The notes beneath the pieces were generated by a model that was not told the DNA's origin, searched no databases, and saw only the letters and a program-made list of their open reading frames with translations. From Tritrichomonas foetus (lineage: Eukaryota > Parabasalia > Tritrichomonadida > Tritrichomonadidae): DNA of 30,859 nucleotides. The stretch is from the NCBI GenBank assembly GCA_001839685.1, contig MLAK01000882.1, positions 13,492-44,350 on the forward strand. The letters run 5' to 3'. Numbering within the stretch: the first letter of the stretch is position 1; each line of letters starts with the position of its first letter. The translations under genes and the position numbers were made by a program. Positions 17,747 through 27,600 of this stretch are shown in pieces.

Positions 17747-18412
17747 ATCTTTTTTTATGGTGTTTTGTATCTGATTTACTATTTTTGTTTTGTTTGGAAA
17801 ATAAACCTTTTTCTCTACTTTTTTTCCCCCTCGTGTTTTTCCATTTGTTTTGTTTTTTTCTATTTGTTTTTGTTTTTTCATTGGTGTTTGAACCAATGAT
17901 AATATCATCCAAATTTGGTTTGATAACATATGAACATTGTGAATGGTTTTATCCTGAAATCAATACTGGAATTAACATATTGTAAGAATCCATCAACAAA
18001 ATTCGAAACTCAAAGAAAGAAATTCGGCAATTCACACACACATTTACGATCGATTATAATGATGATATACTTAAGAAGGGAGTAGTTCATCCTTATTCAC
18101 ACATAAAATAGGAAATGATAATAATTTACACCTCTACTTTTCTCGAGTTTCTGGAGATTTCAAATAGAAATGATGAAATTTAGTGAAATCCTTTTATTCT
18201 TTTCAATATAATCAAACTAACTAAGTGGAACAAGAAATGTTCAGATGGGCAATGATAATACTTGCATATGCAAAAGTATAAAACGGAATTTACAAATTCT
18301 ATGACTTTTGTTCACTTTTTGAAATGGCATCTATGAAAAATTTGTTCAGAAATGAATGGGCAAAAATATATTTTTTTGAATACTTCTGTTTTTTAATAGC
18401 AGAAATTACGAA
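17747..18412. other. Intergenic region with strongly T-rich left part
   Basis: 666 bp between two plus-strand genes. Bases 17747-17885 are dominated by T runs broken by G or C, likely 3' UTR and terminator-side sequence of the PH/GRAM-like gene. The rest is ordinary AT-rich sequence that should include the promoter of the next gene. An open frame through the T-rich stretch encodes Phe/Leu-rich sequence that looks like a composition artefact. No tRNA or box C/D snoRNA pattern was found. Confidence 0.5.
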
Positions 18413-19492
18413 ATGTCGCAAGATAGATCCAGGGATGAAGAATTTATGGCCCAGCAGAAGAAGCTTCTCGAGAAAGAAATCAATAAAAATCGCTGTTGCC
18501 TGAATTGCTGCCTTGATTTTTGGACATTAATTTTCGGGGTTGGATTTTTGGCAACATTTTTCCTCTTCTGCTTCATGGCTGCGAATGGGAACAAGGACTG
18601 GTTCACGGGAAACGACAAATCGATCAAAGAACTATTTTATCCCCGCTATGGCGTCTTGGCGTGTCATTCGTTATTTATCGTGATTATTATTTGTATTGCA
18701 ATTAATCGTTCTTTTTGCTACAATAAGGTTTTATTCATTATTCTCGAAATCCTTCTCGGTGTTGTCTTTATTGCCGGCATTCTTTGCGTTGCTCTTGTCA
18801 TTTTGAAATCGTCCGAAAAAATCTGCAACGAAAAGGCCTACTCGTTTGTGGAGTCAACCCTAATCATGCCATCACGCATTTACAATAATCTCATTGAAGT
18901 TGCCATGGAAACTTCCACAATTGTTAACAATAAAGAAGATTTGTATGAGAATGAAGAGAAAAATTACATATGGAACTATTTCAAAACAATATGTTTTGGA
19001 TTATGGCCATTTGTCGCAATGTTTGCAATCATTGAAATCTTTGGGTTCATTATTTTCTATCCACTTCACATCTCAATCACTGTGATGAAATTCAATCTTT
19101 ACAAGAAAATTACTGATGGCACATTTTCATTTAGTACCAGAAGGAGAGCAAGGGATACTTATGTTGAACGTAGCATCAGCAATAACACTTATGTTCAACA
19201 GAACCCTTATGCTCAACAGACAACAACCAACCAACCAAATGCTTTTCAACCTCCTCCACCAACCAACTTGCCAAGCCCTGCACAACCTCAACAACCTTAT
19301 CAACAATATCAGCCGCAATTTCAACCACCACCACCACCAGGTTATCTTCAACAGCAGCAACAAGCATATCCTCAACCACCACCAGGTTATTCACAATATC
19401 AACAGGGTTATCAACAACAACAGCAACCCGTGGGTGCTCCACAGTACCAGCAGCAGTACCAACAGGCACCAGGAAGCTACAATCCACCTTAA
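18413..19492 (+). CDS. Four-helix membrane protein with Pro/Gln/Tyr-rich tail
   Basis: 359 residues. A charged N-terminus is followed by CCLNCC (about 28-33), a plausible palmitoylation site before the first helix. Hydrophobic helices lie near 35-57, 79-99, 105-130 and 190-225. A loop of about 60 residues between helices 3 and 4 gives a tetraspanin-like layout. The tetraspanin CCG motif and its disulfide cysteines are absent, so it is not a canonical tetraspanin. RRRAR follows helix 4. The last 95 residues are a cytosolic low-complexity tail rich in P, Q, Y and N, with PPPGY and YQQ units, resembling PPQGY tails that promote assembly or phase separation in other proteins. A near-direct DNA repeat (CAACCACCACCAGGTTAT) lies in the tail. 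The exact function is unknown. Confidence 0.75.
   Translation: MSQDRSRDEEFMAQQKKLLEKEINKNRCCLNCCLDFWTLIFGVGFLATFFLFCFMAANGNKDWFTGNDKSIKELFYPRYGVLACHSLFIVIIICIAINRSFCYNKVLFIILEILLGVVFIAGILCVALVILKSSEKICNEKAYSFVESTLIMPSRIYNNLIEVAMETSTIVNNKEDLYENEEKNYIWNYFKTICFGLWPFVAMFAIIEIFGFIIFYPLHISITVMKFNLYKKITDGTFSFSTRRRARDTYVERSISNNTYVQQNPYAQQTTTNQPNAFQPPPPTNLPSPAQPQQPYQQYQPQFQPPPPPGYLQQQQQAYPQPPPGYSQYQQGYQQQQQPVGAPQYQQQYQQAPGSYNPP
19204..19489 (+). repeat. Low-complexity coding repeat (Pro/Gln/Tyr tail)
   Basis: CAA/CAG and CCA/CCT codons dominate, with two copies of a CAACCACCACCAGGTTAT-type block near 19324 and 19372. It encodes PPPGY-like units. Synonymous codons are mixed, so the amino-acid pattern appears to be selected, not a raw microsatellite. 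Confidence 0.7.
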
Positions 19493-19747
19493 GTATTTTT
19501 TCTTCATATTAAGGATTTTGAGAAGGAAAAAGAAAAATAATTAAAGAATGTTTTTGTTATGTAAAACAATAGCTACACTATAACATATATGAGAAAGTGT
19601 TCTCTATTTCATAATTTGTATTAAAAAAATTGATTTTTTATTTGATTTCTTTTCTTTTTTTGACTTCACTCTTATTTTTTGTTGGAAAACTAACATATTT
19701 CACAATATCTTTTTAATATTAGACAATATTTTTCATTCTTCAGCATG

Positions 19748-19812
19748 CATTCATTGTAAGGCGCTATATCATTCATTCATAGGCATCACTTCATTTATTC
19801 TGAGGCTTCATT
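19748..19812 (+). repeat. Degenerate tandem repeat, 3 x ~22 bp
   Basis: Three successive units begin CATTCATT, CATTCATT and CATTTATT and share an AGGC core at the same offset. Unit lengths are 22, 22 and 21 bp. Divergence between copies is considerable. Confidence 0.55.
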
Positions 19813-19863
19813 CAATGTTTAACAAAATATTGAAAGAAAGTAGACAACAGTCACAGATATCGA

Positions 19864-19883
19864 TATTGCCAATAATGGCAATA
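19864..19883. repeat. Perfect hairpin, 8-bp arms with 4-nt loop
   Basis: TATTGCCA and TGGCAATA flank ATAA. The arms are perfect and include GCC/GGC pairs, so they are less AT-driven than most in the window. The palindrome ATATCGATAT (19857-19866) overlaps its left edge. It lies between two convergent genes, so it could mark a 3' end or a structured RNA. Confidence 0.65.
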
Positions 19884-20169
19884 GGTGACACTTGGCAACA
19901 GTTTTCTTAGGCAGCACTTTCTAACATCGGAGTAATTATCAGAAAAAATCCATAATATCATCATATCTTTGGTCTATTCAAATATTTATGAACATAAAAT
20001 CATATGAAGCTAATTTTCCCCAATTGCATCAATAATAAATAATTTTAAAGTGGAAAAAATAAGACAAAAAACATAGAAACGTTCATCATTGATACATTTA
20101 TTAAATATATATTTCATTGGAAAATAAATTAAATAAAAAAATCTCATAAAAAGAAATATTGGAAAAAAC

Positions 20170-21261
20170 TTAGTCGGACATTAAATCGTCGCCCATTAAA
20201 ATCGAATCTACCACTTGGCTTGGTAATTGGCAAACATTCACTTGTCCCTTATAACTCACTGATGCAAATACCCAGGGATTATTATTTGACCAAGCAGCTG
20301 AATAAACCGAATCATCATGCCTAATACTTTTAATTATTTCACCATCAGGTAAATTCCCTTCATTTTGGAAGGCAAATTCGCTGGAATTAAAAACTCGAAC
20401 TTTTGAGTCAGTTCCAGCAGTCAAAATAAGCTGATCATGAGACACTGAAGGAACAGTTCGTGTGACCCAATGAGAGCTTGCTCTGAATTCACATTTCGCC
20501 TGGCCAACACGAATATCCCAGCATTTGAGAAATCCATCATTTCCGCCTGTGCAGATCCAGTATGGCTTGCTTTCATTGAATGCAACATCAAGTATTGAAT
20601 TATCATGAGCATCTTCAATATTATGAACGATTTCGCCTGTTCGGAAATCCCATAATTTAATCGAGCCGCCAGTGGTGCACCCGGCAACGACGTCGGGATG
20701 CATTGGATCAATTGAGGAGGCTGTGATTGTGCTGTCTTCGACGGTTATTGTGTGGATTGATGAATCCGCATGATTTATATCGAAAACGTTGAGGGAGGTC
20801 CGACAGGAAATCAGACACTTCTGTGAATCGGGAGGAAGATAGGAAACTCTGGTGGCGATTGGGTCTTCGGTTTGGTAGGATGATAATATTTCGAGTTGCT
20901 GATGCTCGGTCGATCCGAGAGCTGTCGCTAAAGTATCCTGTGGAGGAACTTTATAAAGCGTGGTAGTATGAGCTGTCGTGGAGGCTTTTGCGGATATTGT
21001 TAATAATAAATTACTTTCCTTAGGATGGCATTCAATCCACCAAACTTCGTCATTATGATCGAGAGTTTGCAGACATTGAATACTTTCTTGCATATCGTCG
21101 TATTCGATAATCTGAATCTGATTTGATTTTCCAACAATTGCCGTGCCAACTGCAAAGTGGATTTTATCGGGAACAGAATTGCGAGCGGTGATGTGACGAC
21201 AATTTGCTTTAAGTCCAGCATACGGTGTTACTTTTGCTTCGTTCTTTGGACTTGATGACAT
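20170..21261 (-). CDS. EIPR1: EARP/GARP-interacting WD40 protein, EIPR1 (TSSC1) homologue
   Basis: 363 residues from the ATG at 21261; the longer open frame begins at a GTG and its extra 41 residues look unrelated. The N-terminus PYAGLKANCRHI then FAVGTA...NQIQIIEYDD matches the conserved EIPR1 opening (YGLEFQARAL, FLVGTQ, NQIHIIDFDD). WD repeats include GSIKLWDFRTGE (about 200) and GFLKCWDIRVG (about 250), with HSHW-like SSHWVTR between blades. The C-terminus HDDSVYSAAWSNNNPWVFAS matches the EIPR1 block [20 protein letters not shown]. Family knowledge: EIPR1 binds the EARP and GARP tethering complexes and is needed for endosomal recycling and dense-core vesicle formation. The length fits the family (about 387 in human). 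TCA touches the ATG, giving a possibly near-leaderless mRNA. It shares the strand with the Vps15-like gene 315 bp upstream. Confidence 0.9.
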   Translation of the reverse strand: MSSSPKNEAKVTPYAGLKANCRHITARNSVPDKIHFAVGTAIVGKSNQIQIIEYDDMQESIQCLQTLDHNDEVWWIECHPKESNLLLTISAKASTTAHTTTLYKVPPQDTLATALGSTEHQQLEILSSYQTEDPIATRVSYLPPDSQKCLISCRTSLNVFDINHADSSIHTITVEDSTITASSIDPMHPDVVAGCTTGGSIKLWDFRTGEIVHNIEDAHDNSILDVAFNESKPYWICTGGNDGFLKCWDIRVGQAKCEFRASSHWVTRTVPSVSHDQLILTAGTDSKVRVFNSSEFAFQNEGNLPDGEIIKSIRHDDSVYSAAWSNNNPWVFASVSYKGQVNVCQLPSQVVDSILMGDDLMSD

Positions 21262-21576
21262 TGAAGTGCGATTTTTCACAAAAAATAATAACGACCATTT
21301 AACATCAGAAAACTGGGAAGTAGAATCAAAATCTATACAAATTTGTTTCACATCAATGTAAAAAATATTTATATCTATTGACACAATACATTATACGAAT
21401 TCCATTTCGAGGTTTTGATCACAATGAACAAATCAAAATTTTCTAACGTTAGAATGAAAAAAATTACGTAGTATGAAGATTTATTTACAAACATTAATAT
21501 AAAAAATGAATAATCCGCAAAAAACAGTGGAAAATAATGAATAAACCTTGAAGAGAAAATGAAATTAGCAAGAAAA
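21262..21576. other. Intergenic: EIPR1 promoter and Vps15-like 3' flank
   Basis: 315 bp, AT-rich. An upstream in-frame extension of EIPR1 (21262-21384) lacks an ATG and is judged non-coding. TCA directly precedes the EIPR1 ATG. No other feature is seen. Confidence 0.5.
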
Positions 21577-24426
21577 TCATTTCCCTTTCTTACTTACAGG
21601 AGTAGCCCACATAATCATTCTTCCAGATATATCTGAAGTAACTGCGGCCTGTATAGTTGGTGAAGCCTTAATACAGTTAATTTGATGTTCATGAAGTGGA
21701 ACAGAATCTCCTGGATTAATTTTAATAAATTTATCACTTTTCCTATATGATAGCATTCCATTTGGTGTGTTCAAATTCACTACACTTGCTTTCTCATTCA
21801 CTGCAAACATTGACAAATCAGTGTGAGCAGTTATCACCCAATCTCCAACACAACAGCAACCAACAACATGTGAAGAGCTACAAGAAATTGCTTGTTTAAT
21901 TTGTAAATTTTTTATGTCAAATTTTGTACAAAATGGGCCGCAAGTCATCCAAAAATTGCTTGAATCACAAGGAACGACATAGGCTGGACGATTACAAGCA
22001 CGAAAGCGTTTCAAAGGTGTTTGAATTCTCATGTCATATATAATTGCATTTCCTTCATTTGTTGAAATCACAAAATTTGGGGAATTAGGCATTTCTACAA
22101 TAGAAATGGGTGCACCAAGGTTTTCACCAATACTAATAATATGTAATGAATCTTTTTGTGAAAGGGGCGTATTAAAATAAATATCACCATTTTTTAAGCC
22201 AAAGAAAACATAATCATTACTTTCAAATCGTGATAATGCAGTAATTGGTGAATCATATGAATGTGATTGATTTCGGGCTTTATTGTCATAATAGAACCTC
22301 ATAAATCCAAAACGTTGGGGACCATCACTGCCAGAAATTACAAAGGAGTCTGGAAAAGTAACAACCTTTTCAATAACTTCATTGGTAGTAAATAAAACAT
22401 GATAATCGAGTGATGTAAAGTTGGAATTATATCGTCGAACATTATTATCACTGCAAACTAAAACACCTTTGCCATCAAGCGTGAATGAAAAATCTTTGAT
22501 TGATCCCAGTTCTAAAATTGTATTAACACTTTGAACAGATTTGGTGGTGACATGACGGTGGTTATTTGATTTATTGTATTCGAATAATTTCTTAGAAATA
22601 AAAGGTCGAACAATTTCTAGCATTGTATCTTCAATTGGAGGTGCAGAATTCGGAATGGTTAAAAAGTATGATTCTGCATCAGCTGGAATTAAAGCGTTAT
22701 AATCGGCCGGATGAACAACAGTTTTCAATTTCCGTATAAAAGCTTGTGATAATGAAGATATGTGAATTAATGGTAAAGCTGCAACAACGTTAAATTTAAA
22801 TAACATTGATGGCGATGCAAATCTAATATTTTTGATTAAATACCTCAGTTGAGTTTGAGTCATTAGTTGAGATGGCATTCTTTCTATCATTGCATCAAGG
22901 TTATACAATTCAGGCTGCATAGTTAAAAGCGACTGAAGAAGTTGATCTGATGGTTTAAAAAGAAATTCATCGGCTTCTTTTGCAGTTGAACTTTCAATAT
23001 TAAAATCTTGATTTTGTATTGACTGGCTTGCTTGAATTGCTTGAACGTGACTAATCTTTATAGACAAAAGTTGGCAAATAAAAGGCTTAAGTGAAGAAGG
23101 ACGCGAATTATTAGTTAATTGACCAAGTGCTTTCATTATTCGAGTGAAATTTAAGCAAAATATGACTTTTAAATGATCATTTTCTGGCTGTCTAATTATA
23201 GAGATTAATTTGATGATTAGACTTTTCGCTTCATCAAACCCAATATGCCGAATAATTCTTGGTAATACACAGAAAAATGTATATTTAGCCATATTAAATT
23301 CAGAACTTAGGATAGATTTAATAAAATCAGTAAATGTTGGTAAATCTAGTCTATTTCTCGTTTGTTGATCATTTTGATCTCCTGAATTTTGCATACTTTG
23401 TTGCATATATAAACTTGATTGATTTTGTAGTCCTGTTAAACTTAGCTGATCTCTATTACTAATATTCATGTTTTTCGAATTAACTATTTCAAATCCAATT
23501 GTATCTAAAATTTGTAAAACTAACAACAAAATTAGTGATTTAGTTGTATCATGATTGACTTTTAACAAATCGAGAGTAATTGGCAAGACCCTGACTTGTA
23601 TCATTTGCTTTGTCAATTTCCCAACCAAGTAAATCATTTCAGTGATTCCATAACTGGCTGCAAAATGATCAGCTGATCGAACTCCAGAATTGACTTTTGA
23701 TCTAACTAAATCAAGAGCAAGAATTGGTGGTATATTCGATTTTCTTATAGTTGAAGTATCACTAATATGTAGTGTGAGGAATTCTTTACTCCATTTTGGA
23801 CAACTTCCAGAATTATTTTTATAATCAATAAATTTTTCTTTGGCTTTTTCATCATCGATTCTCCAAAGAAGACCAATGATTTTTATAATAAATGACTCAT
23901 TTGTTGCACCAGGTTGGAACCATCCCATGAGAAAAGCCTCCTCGTCAATTGGATTAGGTGGATATAAATCTGACAACTGGATGTACAGATCATCTTTCAA
24001 AATCAATCGTGATGGAAAAATTGGTATTGGTTCATAATCTTTCACAATATCTAATAAATCAATTAATTGGATACAAATTGCATCCTTTTCTTCATCAAAA
24101 ACATCATCACCATAAAAACATAGAAATTCAAGAGTTCGAGAACAAAATTTGTGCCAACAATAGTAGTTGCCTCCTTCATCTTTCGTTTCAAAAACTAAAA
24201 TTCGATTATAAAGCTCGTTGCGTTTGGGCGAGAAGTTATTGTTCCATTTTTTGATTGTGCTTATTATTTTCTCGGAGTTTGGGCTTTTATCGTTTGGAAA
24301 TATTCTTATCGAATAAAAATCATTTTTTTTATCTAATGCTAATACATTTATTGAATCTAGCGTCTCGTCGAGCATTTCTTTGAACATATAACCTGACGGT
24401 AAAACAACATCAGTAGCTTCTAGCAT
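21577..24426 (-). CDS. VPS15: Vps15-like (PIK3R4) protein with degenerate kinase region
   Basis: 949 residues; human Vps15 has about 1360. In other eukaryotes Vps15 scaffolds Vps34 for PI3P synthesis in endocytosis and autophagy. Residues 10-165 can be laid over the Vps15 kinase: FYSIRIFPN at the VAIK-like strand (Lys replaced by Arg), the helix QLIDLLDIVKD, then PSRLIL where HGDIKTEN should be, and YIQLSDLYPPNP where the family has LLTDFASFKP. The glycine loop, catalytic Asp and APE-like YIAPERF are missing. Residues about 165-620 are helical, HEAT-like. Residues 640-949 form a WD40 region, with NAIIYDMRIQTPL near 797 matching the Vps15 block CWDMRFQLPI and a final blade HEHQINCIKA...GRMIMWA. 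Residue 2 is Leu, not Gly, so N-myristoylation, usual for Vps15, is impossible. The assignment is from remembered blocks. A divergent HEAT/WD40 protein of another family is the alternative. Confidence 0.62.
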   Translation of the reverse strand: MLEATDVVLPSGYMFKEMLDETLDSINVLALDKKNDFYSIRIFPNDKSPNSEKIISTIKKWNNNFSPKRNELYNRILVFETKDEGGNYYCWHKFCSRTLEFLCFYGDDVFDEEKDAICIQLIDLLDIVKDYEPIPIFPSRLILKDDLYIQLSDLYPPNPIDEEAFLMGWFQPGATNESFIIKIIGLLWRIDDEKAKEKFIDYKNNSGSCPKWSKEFLTLHISDTSTIRKSNIPPILALDLVRSKVNSGVRSADHFAASYGITEMIYLVGKLTKQMIQVRVLPITLDLLKVNHDTTKSLILLLVLQILDTIGFEIVNSKNMNISNRDQLSLTGLQNQSSLYMQQSMQNSGDQNDQQTRNRLDLPTFTDFIKSILSSEFNMAKYTFFCVLPRIIRHIGFDEAKSLIIKLISIIRQPENDHLKVIFCLNFTRIMKALGQLTNNSRPSSLKPFICQLLSIKISHVQAIQASQSIQNQDFNIESSTAKEADEFLFKPSDQLLQSLLTMQPELYNLDAMIERMPSQLMTQTQLRYLIKNIRFASPSMLFKFNVVAALPLIHISSLSQAFIRKLKTVVHPADYNALIPADAESYFLTIPNSAPPIEDTMLEIVRPFISKKLFEYNKSNNHRHVTTKSVQSVNTILELGSIKDFSFTLDGKGVLVCSDNNVRRYNSNFTSLDYHVLFTTNEVIEKVVTFPDSFVISGSDGPQRFGFMRFYYDNKARNQSHSYDSPITALSRFESNDYVFFGLKNGDIYFNTPLSQKDSLHIISIGENLGAPISIVEMPNSPNFVISTNEGNAIIYDMRIQTPLKRFRACNRPAYVVPCDSSNFWMTCGPFCTKFDIKNLQIKQAISCSSSHVVGCCCVGDWVITAHTDLSMFAVNEKASVVNLNTPNGMLSYRKSDKFIKINPGDSVPLHEHQINCIKASPTIQAAVTSDISGRMIMWATPVSKKGK

Positions 24427-24430
24427 GTGA
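24427..24430 (-). promoter_or_regulatory. Initiator-like TCAC abutting the Vps15-like ATG
   Basis: Minus-strand TTTTCACATG places TCAC directly before the start codon. If transcription begins at the A of TCA, the 5' UTR would be only two nucleotides. Supported only by position and motif. Confidence 0.3.
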
Positions 24431-24639
24431 AAATCTTGGAAGCTAATAAAATTAATTGACCAATCATTTGACCAAAAACCGATTGGAGTATTATCTCACT
24501 CTTCACTTTCCATAATATTTGTCGATTTTAAATTTATAAATATTTATATGGTAAAAGAGAAATTAATATCACAAATTGATATTATTTATTCATAAAAAAA
24601 ATAATTTTCACATATAACATGATCAAAATTTAAAAATAC

Positions 24640-27600
24640 TCATGGACTCAGACTTGTTTGGAACAGCCTTGGTGTAACTTGGTTTGTCCTTCTTCTAAGC
24701 CTCACAACAAACATAGCAGCTACCAAAAGGCTTCGAATTTCTGGTGGTGACTTTTTCTTCGATATTTTATATTCAAATCGATTCGTCAAAAGCATTACTT
24801 TTTGAGTTCTTAAACTTTCTAGTCTACTTACAAGCTGGTGGTGTGAAATTGAACTAAGAATCATTTCACCCAGAACAAATCTGAGTTCTTTAGCGCTATG
24901 TGCGAATACTTCGCCATTATTTACGTTTGTAAATAATGAACGACTCCATTTCTCCCATTCTTCAAGTTGTTTCTGTGCATGAGTATCAATTACAACAGAT
25001 TTAGAGAAATCTTTGGTTTCTAGAATTTGATTATTTCCTTTAATCGTATCAATAATTGATTCCATTGTTGGCTCACAATGAATTGTTGAAGCAATATTTT
25101 CCAATAATTTTTGCTTTTCTTTTTCAAAGCTTTTTTGTGAATTTTGTTCAACTAAAGCAACTTGAGCTTTCCAAAAAGTATCTCGAATAGCCATTGCTTT
25201 TGATTGTTCATCTTTAGCTTGCTTGATTTTCATTTGCAAGTTATTATTTTCACTTTGCGCTGAATGTAATTGAGATTCAAGTTGTGAAACATCCATTGAA
25301 GGATCCTTTGAGGAAACCCTTTCATTTGCTTCATCAAGTTGTTCTCTTAAAACACGAATTGTTTCTTTTTGTTTTTTGAAGGCATCTTCGAATGATGAAA
25401 TAACCTCTTTTAATTTCTTCTTTAATATAGAAACTCGTTCTTTCTTCTTTTGGATTTGTTCTTTTTGTCTTTCATTAATGACTTCAAATCTGTTTCGTAT
25501 ATTTTCAACTTCTATTGCATGTTGGGCTCTCTCTTGATCAAGGGCTTTGAAAACTCGTTCATCACCACTTTTAGCTTTAGCTTCAATTTCATGATGTAGG
25601 TTATCGTTTTGCTTAGTTAATTCAGTAATCCTATTTTCAAGTTCATAGTAATTTTTATTCATTGCATTCAATGTTTGTCGATGCAATGTATCTCTTTTAT
25701 TCGAATCTTCAATTTTTTCCTGCAAATCTTCAATTTTCTTCTTTAAATTAGTATTTTCTTTCTTCAATTTTTTAAGTGCAGTTTGATAAGTTTGAATTTT
25801 TCCTTCAATTTTTGATTTTGATGATGCATGAATTGATTCAATATCAATTTCTTTAATTGATCCATATTGCTCAGCATTATCAGTTAACGATGGAAGTGTT
25901 TCCGTTCTATTCATAGTGTCATTTGTATTATTTGTATCATTGGAATTATTATTATTAAAGTTATTGTTATTTATGCTGTTACTATTTCGGATTTCATTGA
26001 TGGGGGAATTTGATTGCTTTCTTGAATTATTTGGCTTGTTAGTTTGAGATGATTTCATAAGTCGTTCAACTTCGATTGGAATTTCGCTGATCGTACAATC
26101 AAATTTAAGTGTTTCTTTGAGTTCTTCAAAAGCATTGTTATTTATTTCCAAAAATATTAGGATTTGCTCATATGGATTATCAGATTTCTCTTCTTTCATG
26201 ATTTCGAAGGCATTATCAAAGAATGTTTCTAATTGTCCATTTTGTGAACTCAAATAATCACAAATCGAAAGTGGATCATCACTACACCCAACAATTTCAG
26301 CAGCTTTGTGAAGTACTTCTGATTCACTTTTTAGTTTTTCACAATATTTTCTTAATATTTCATTCCTTATAACTTGCGTTGATAAAAATGCAAAATCATT
26401 TCGATTATTCACTTCGTTAGTTTCAATCAAAGTATCAGTTTCATCACTCTCGATTGTATTTTCAAGAATGAATTGACGACAACGAGATATTTCAACTTGT
26501 AATTTTTCTTTAAATGACGAATCTTCGCTTAATGGAATGTTTTGTTTTCCATATAAAATGTCAGAATTAACTACACTTATCATGAAACGTAATTGATCTT
26601 CAAATGCATTCACAAGACGTTGATTTTCAATACAACCAAATTCTTTCATTTTTATGAAAACTAAAGGCAATTCTTCTGGTTTTTCTGCATCAGAAATAGC
26701 AACCAAATTTTTGGTAATTTCATTTAAGACTTCATATTTTTCTTTAATTTGAAGCAATTCAGCTTTCAATGATGATACTTGATTAGTTAAAGTATAATTT
26801 TGATGTTTCATATTTTGATATAAATTGATTTGTCGATCATATTCAGTGATCAATTCAAATTGTTTTTGAATTAAAGTTGTACAATTCATCTGGTTTTCAC
26901 GAAGCTTGACTAATTCTTCACTTTGATTATTAAATTGTTCAGAAATTGATTTGAAAGCATTACGTATATTGGCATTGGTTTTTGGCGTTTTATCGTTTTC
27001 GCGTTCTTTTGCTAACAATTTAACTTTTTTCTTAATATTGGTTAAATTAGCGCGTGTAGTGTTTAAGTAAGCGGCCAATTTACTGGTATCATCTTCCAAA
27101 TTTTGATTTTTAATTTTTAGATCTTGGATTTGTTTTGAAAGATTTTCTATTTTTTCATCTTTTTCTTTGATTTTGTCATTTAATTTGATGATTTGCATGC
27201 TTCTTTGTGTTGCTTGATTTGTAATTTCGTTGAATTGTGCTTGATTTCTTAAAGAGGCATAATCCTTTATTTTAAGGTCATCTTGAATTTCTCTCAATTT
27301 TTCTTTGAGTTGATCATTCTCATTTTTAATATCAGTTATTTGAATATCCCTTTCACGCTTCAGGACGTTGATTTGATTTAATGTTGTTGCATTGTTACTG
27401 TAGAGAGTGTCAATTTCGTCTTGAAGTTCTTCATTTTTCGCAGAAAGGTCGTTTCGATCTTTTTCAATTTTCTTCACTAAATATTTATAATTTTCTAATT
27501 CTTTTTTCGCCTCAAAAAGCTCTTCTTGAATGGTTTTCACGTCACTTTGATCGGCTGAAAAGTCTCTGTAATTCTGAAAAGCAGCTGCTTTGATTGAATC

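Larger units (their letters stand above)
19493..20169. other. Convergent intergenic region with small repeats
   Basis: 677 bp between the converging membrane-protein and EIPR1 genes. It holds a degenerate 22-bp repeat (19748-19812) and a palindrome-rich patch (19857-19883), with slightly higher GC from about 19740 to 19935 than the flanks. I find no tRNA or protein gene. A small non-coding RNA cannot be excluded. Confidence 0.5.

Noticed and set aside
17743..17985. 80-codon frame through the T-rich stretch
   Set aside because: Phe/Leu/Val-rich translation of a T-rich tract overlapping the end of the PH/GRAM-like gene; the last 30 residues look more protein-like but are too short to support.
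18058..18190. ATGATGA motifs suggesting box C/D snoRNA
   Set aside because: No CTGA D box lies at a proper distance, and no terminal stem was seen.
19116..19544. 142-codon frame overlapping the Pro/Gln tail gene, and antisense frames beneath it
   Set aside because: Asn/His-rich or Val-rich translations of the repetitive CAA/CCA tract in other frames; the tail gene explains them.
21262..21384. 41-residue N-terminal extension of EIPR1
   Set aside because: It begins at GTG with no ATG, is AT-rich, and the conserved EIPR1 start follows the ATG at 21261.
21577..24426. BEACH-domain (WDR81/LvsG-like) protein
   Set aside because: No BEACH core of the NYLT or FPW type is present; the kinase-outline, HEAT and WD40 order fits Vps15 better.
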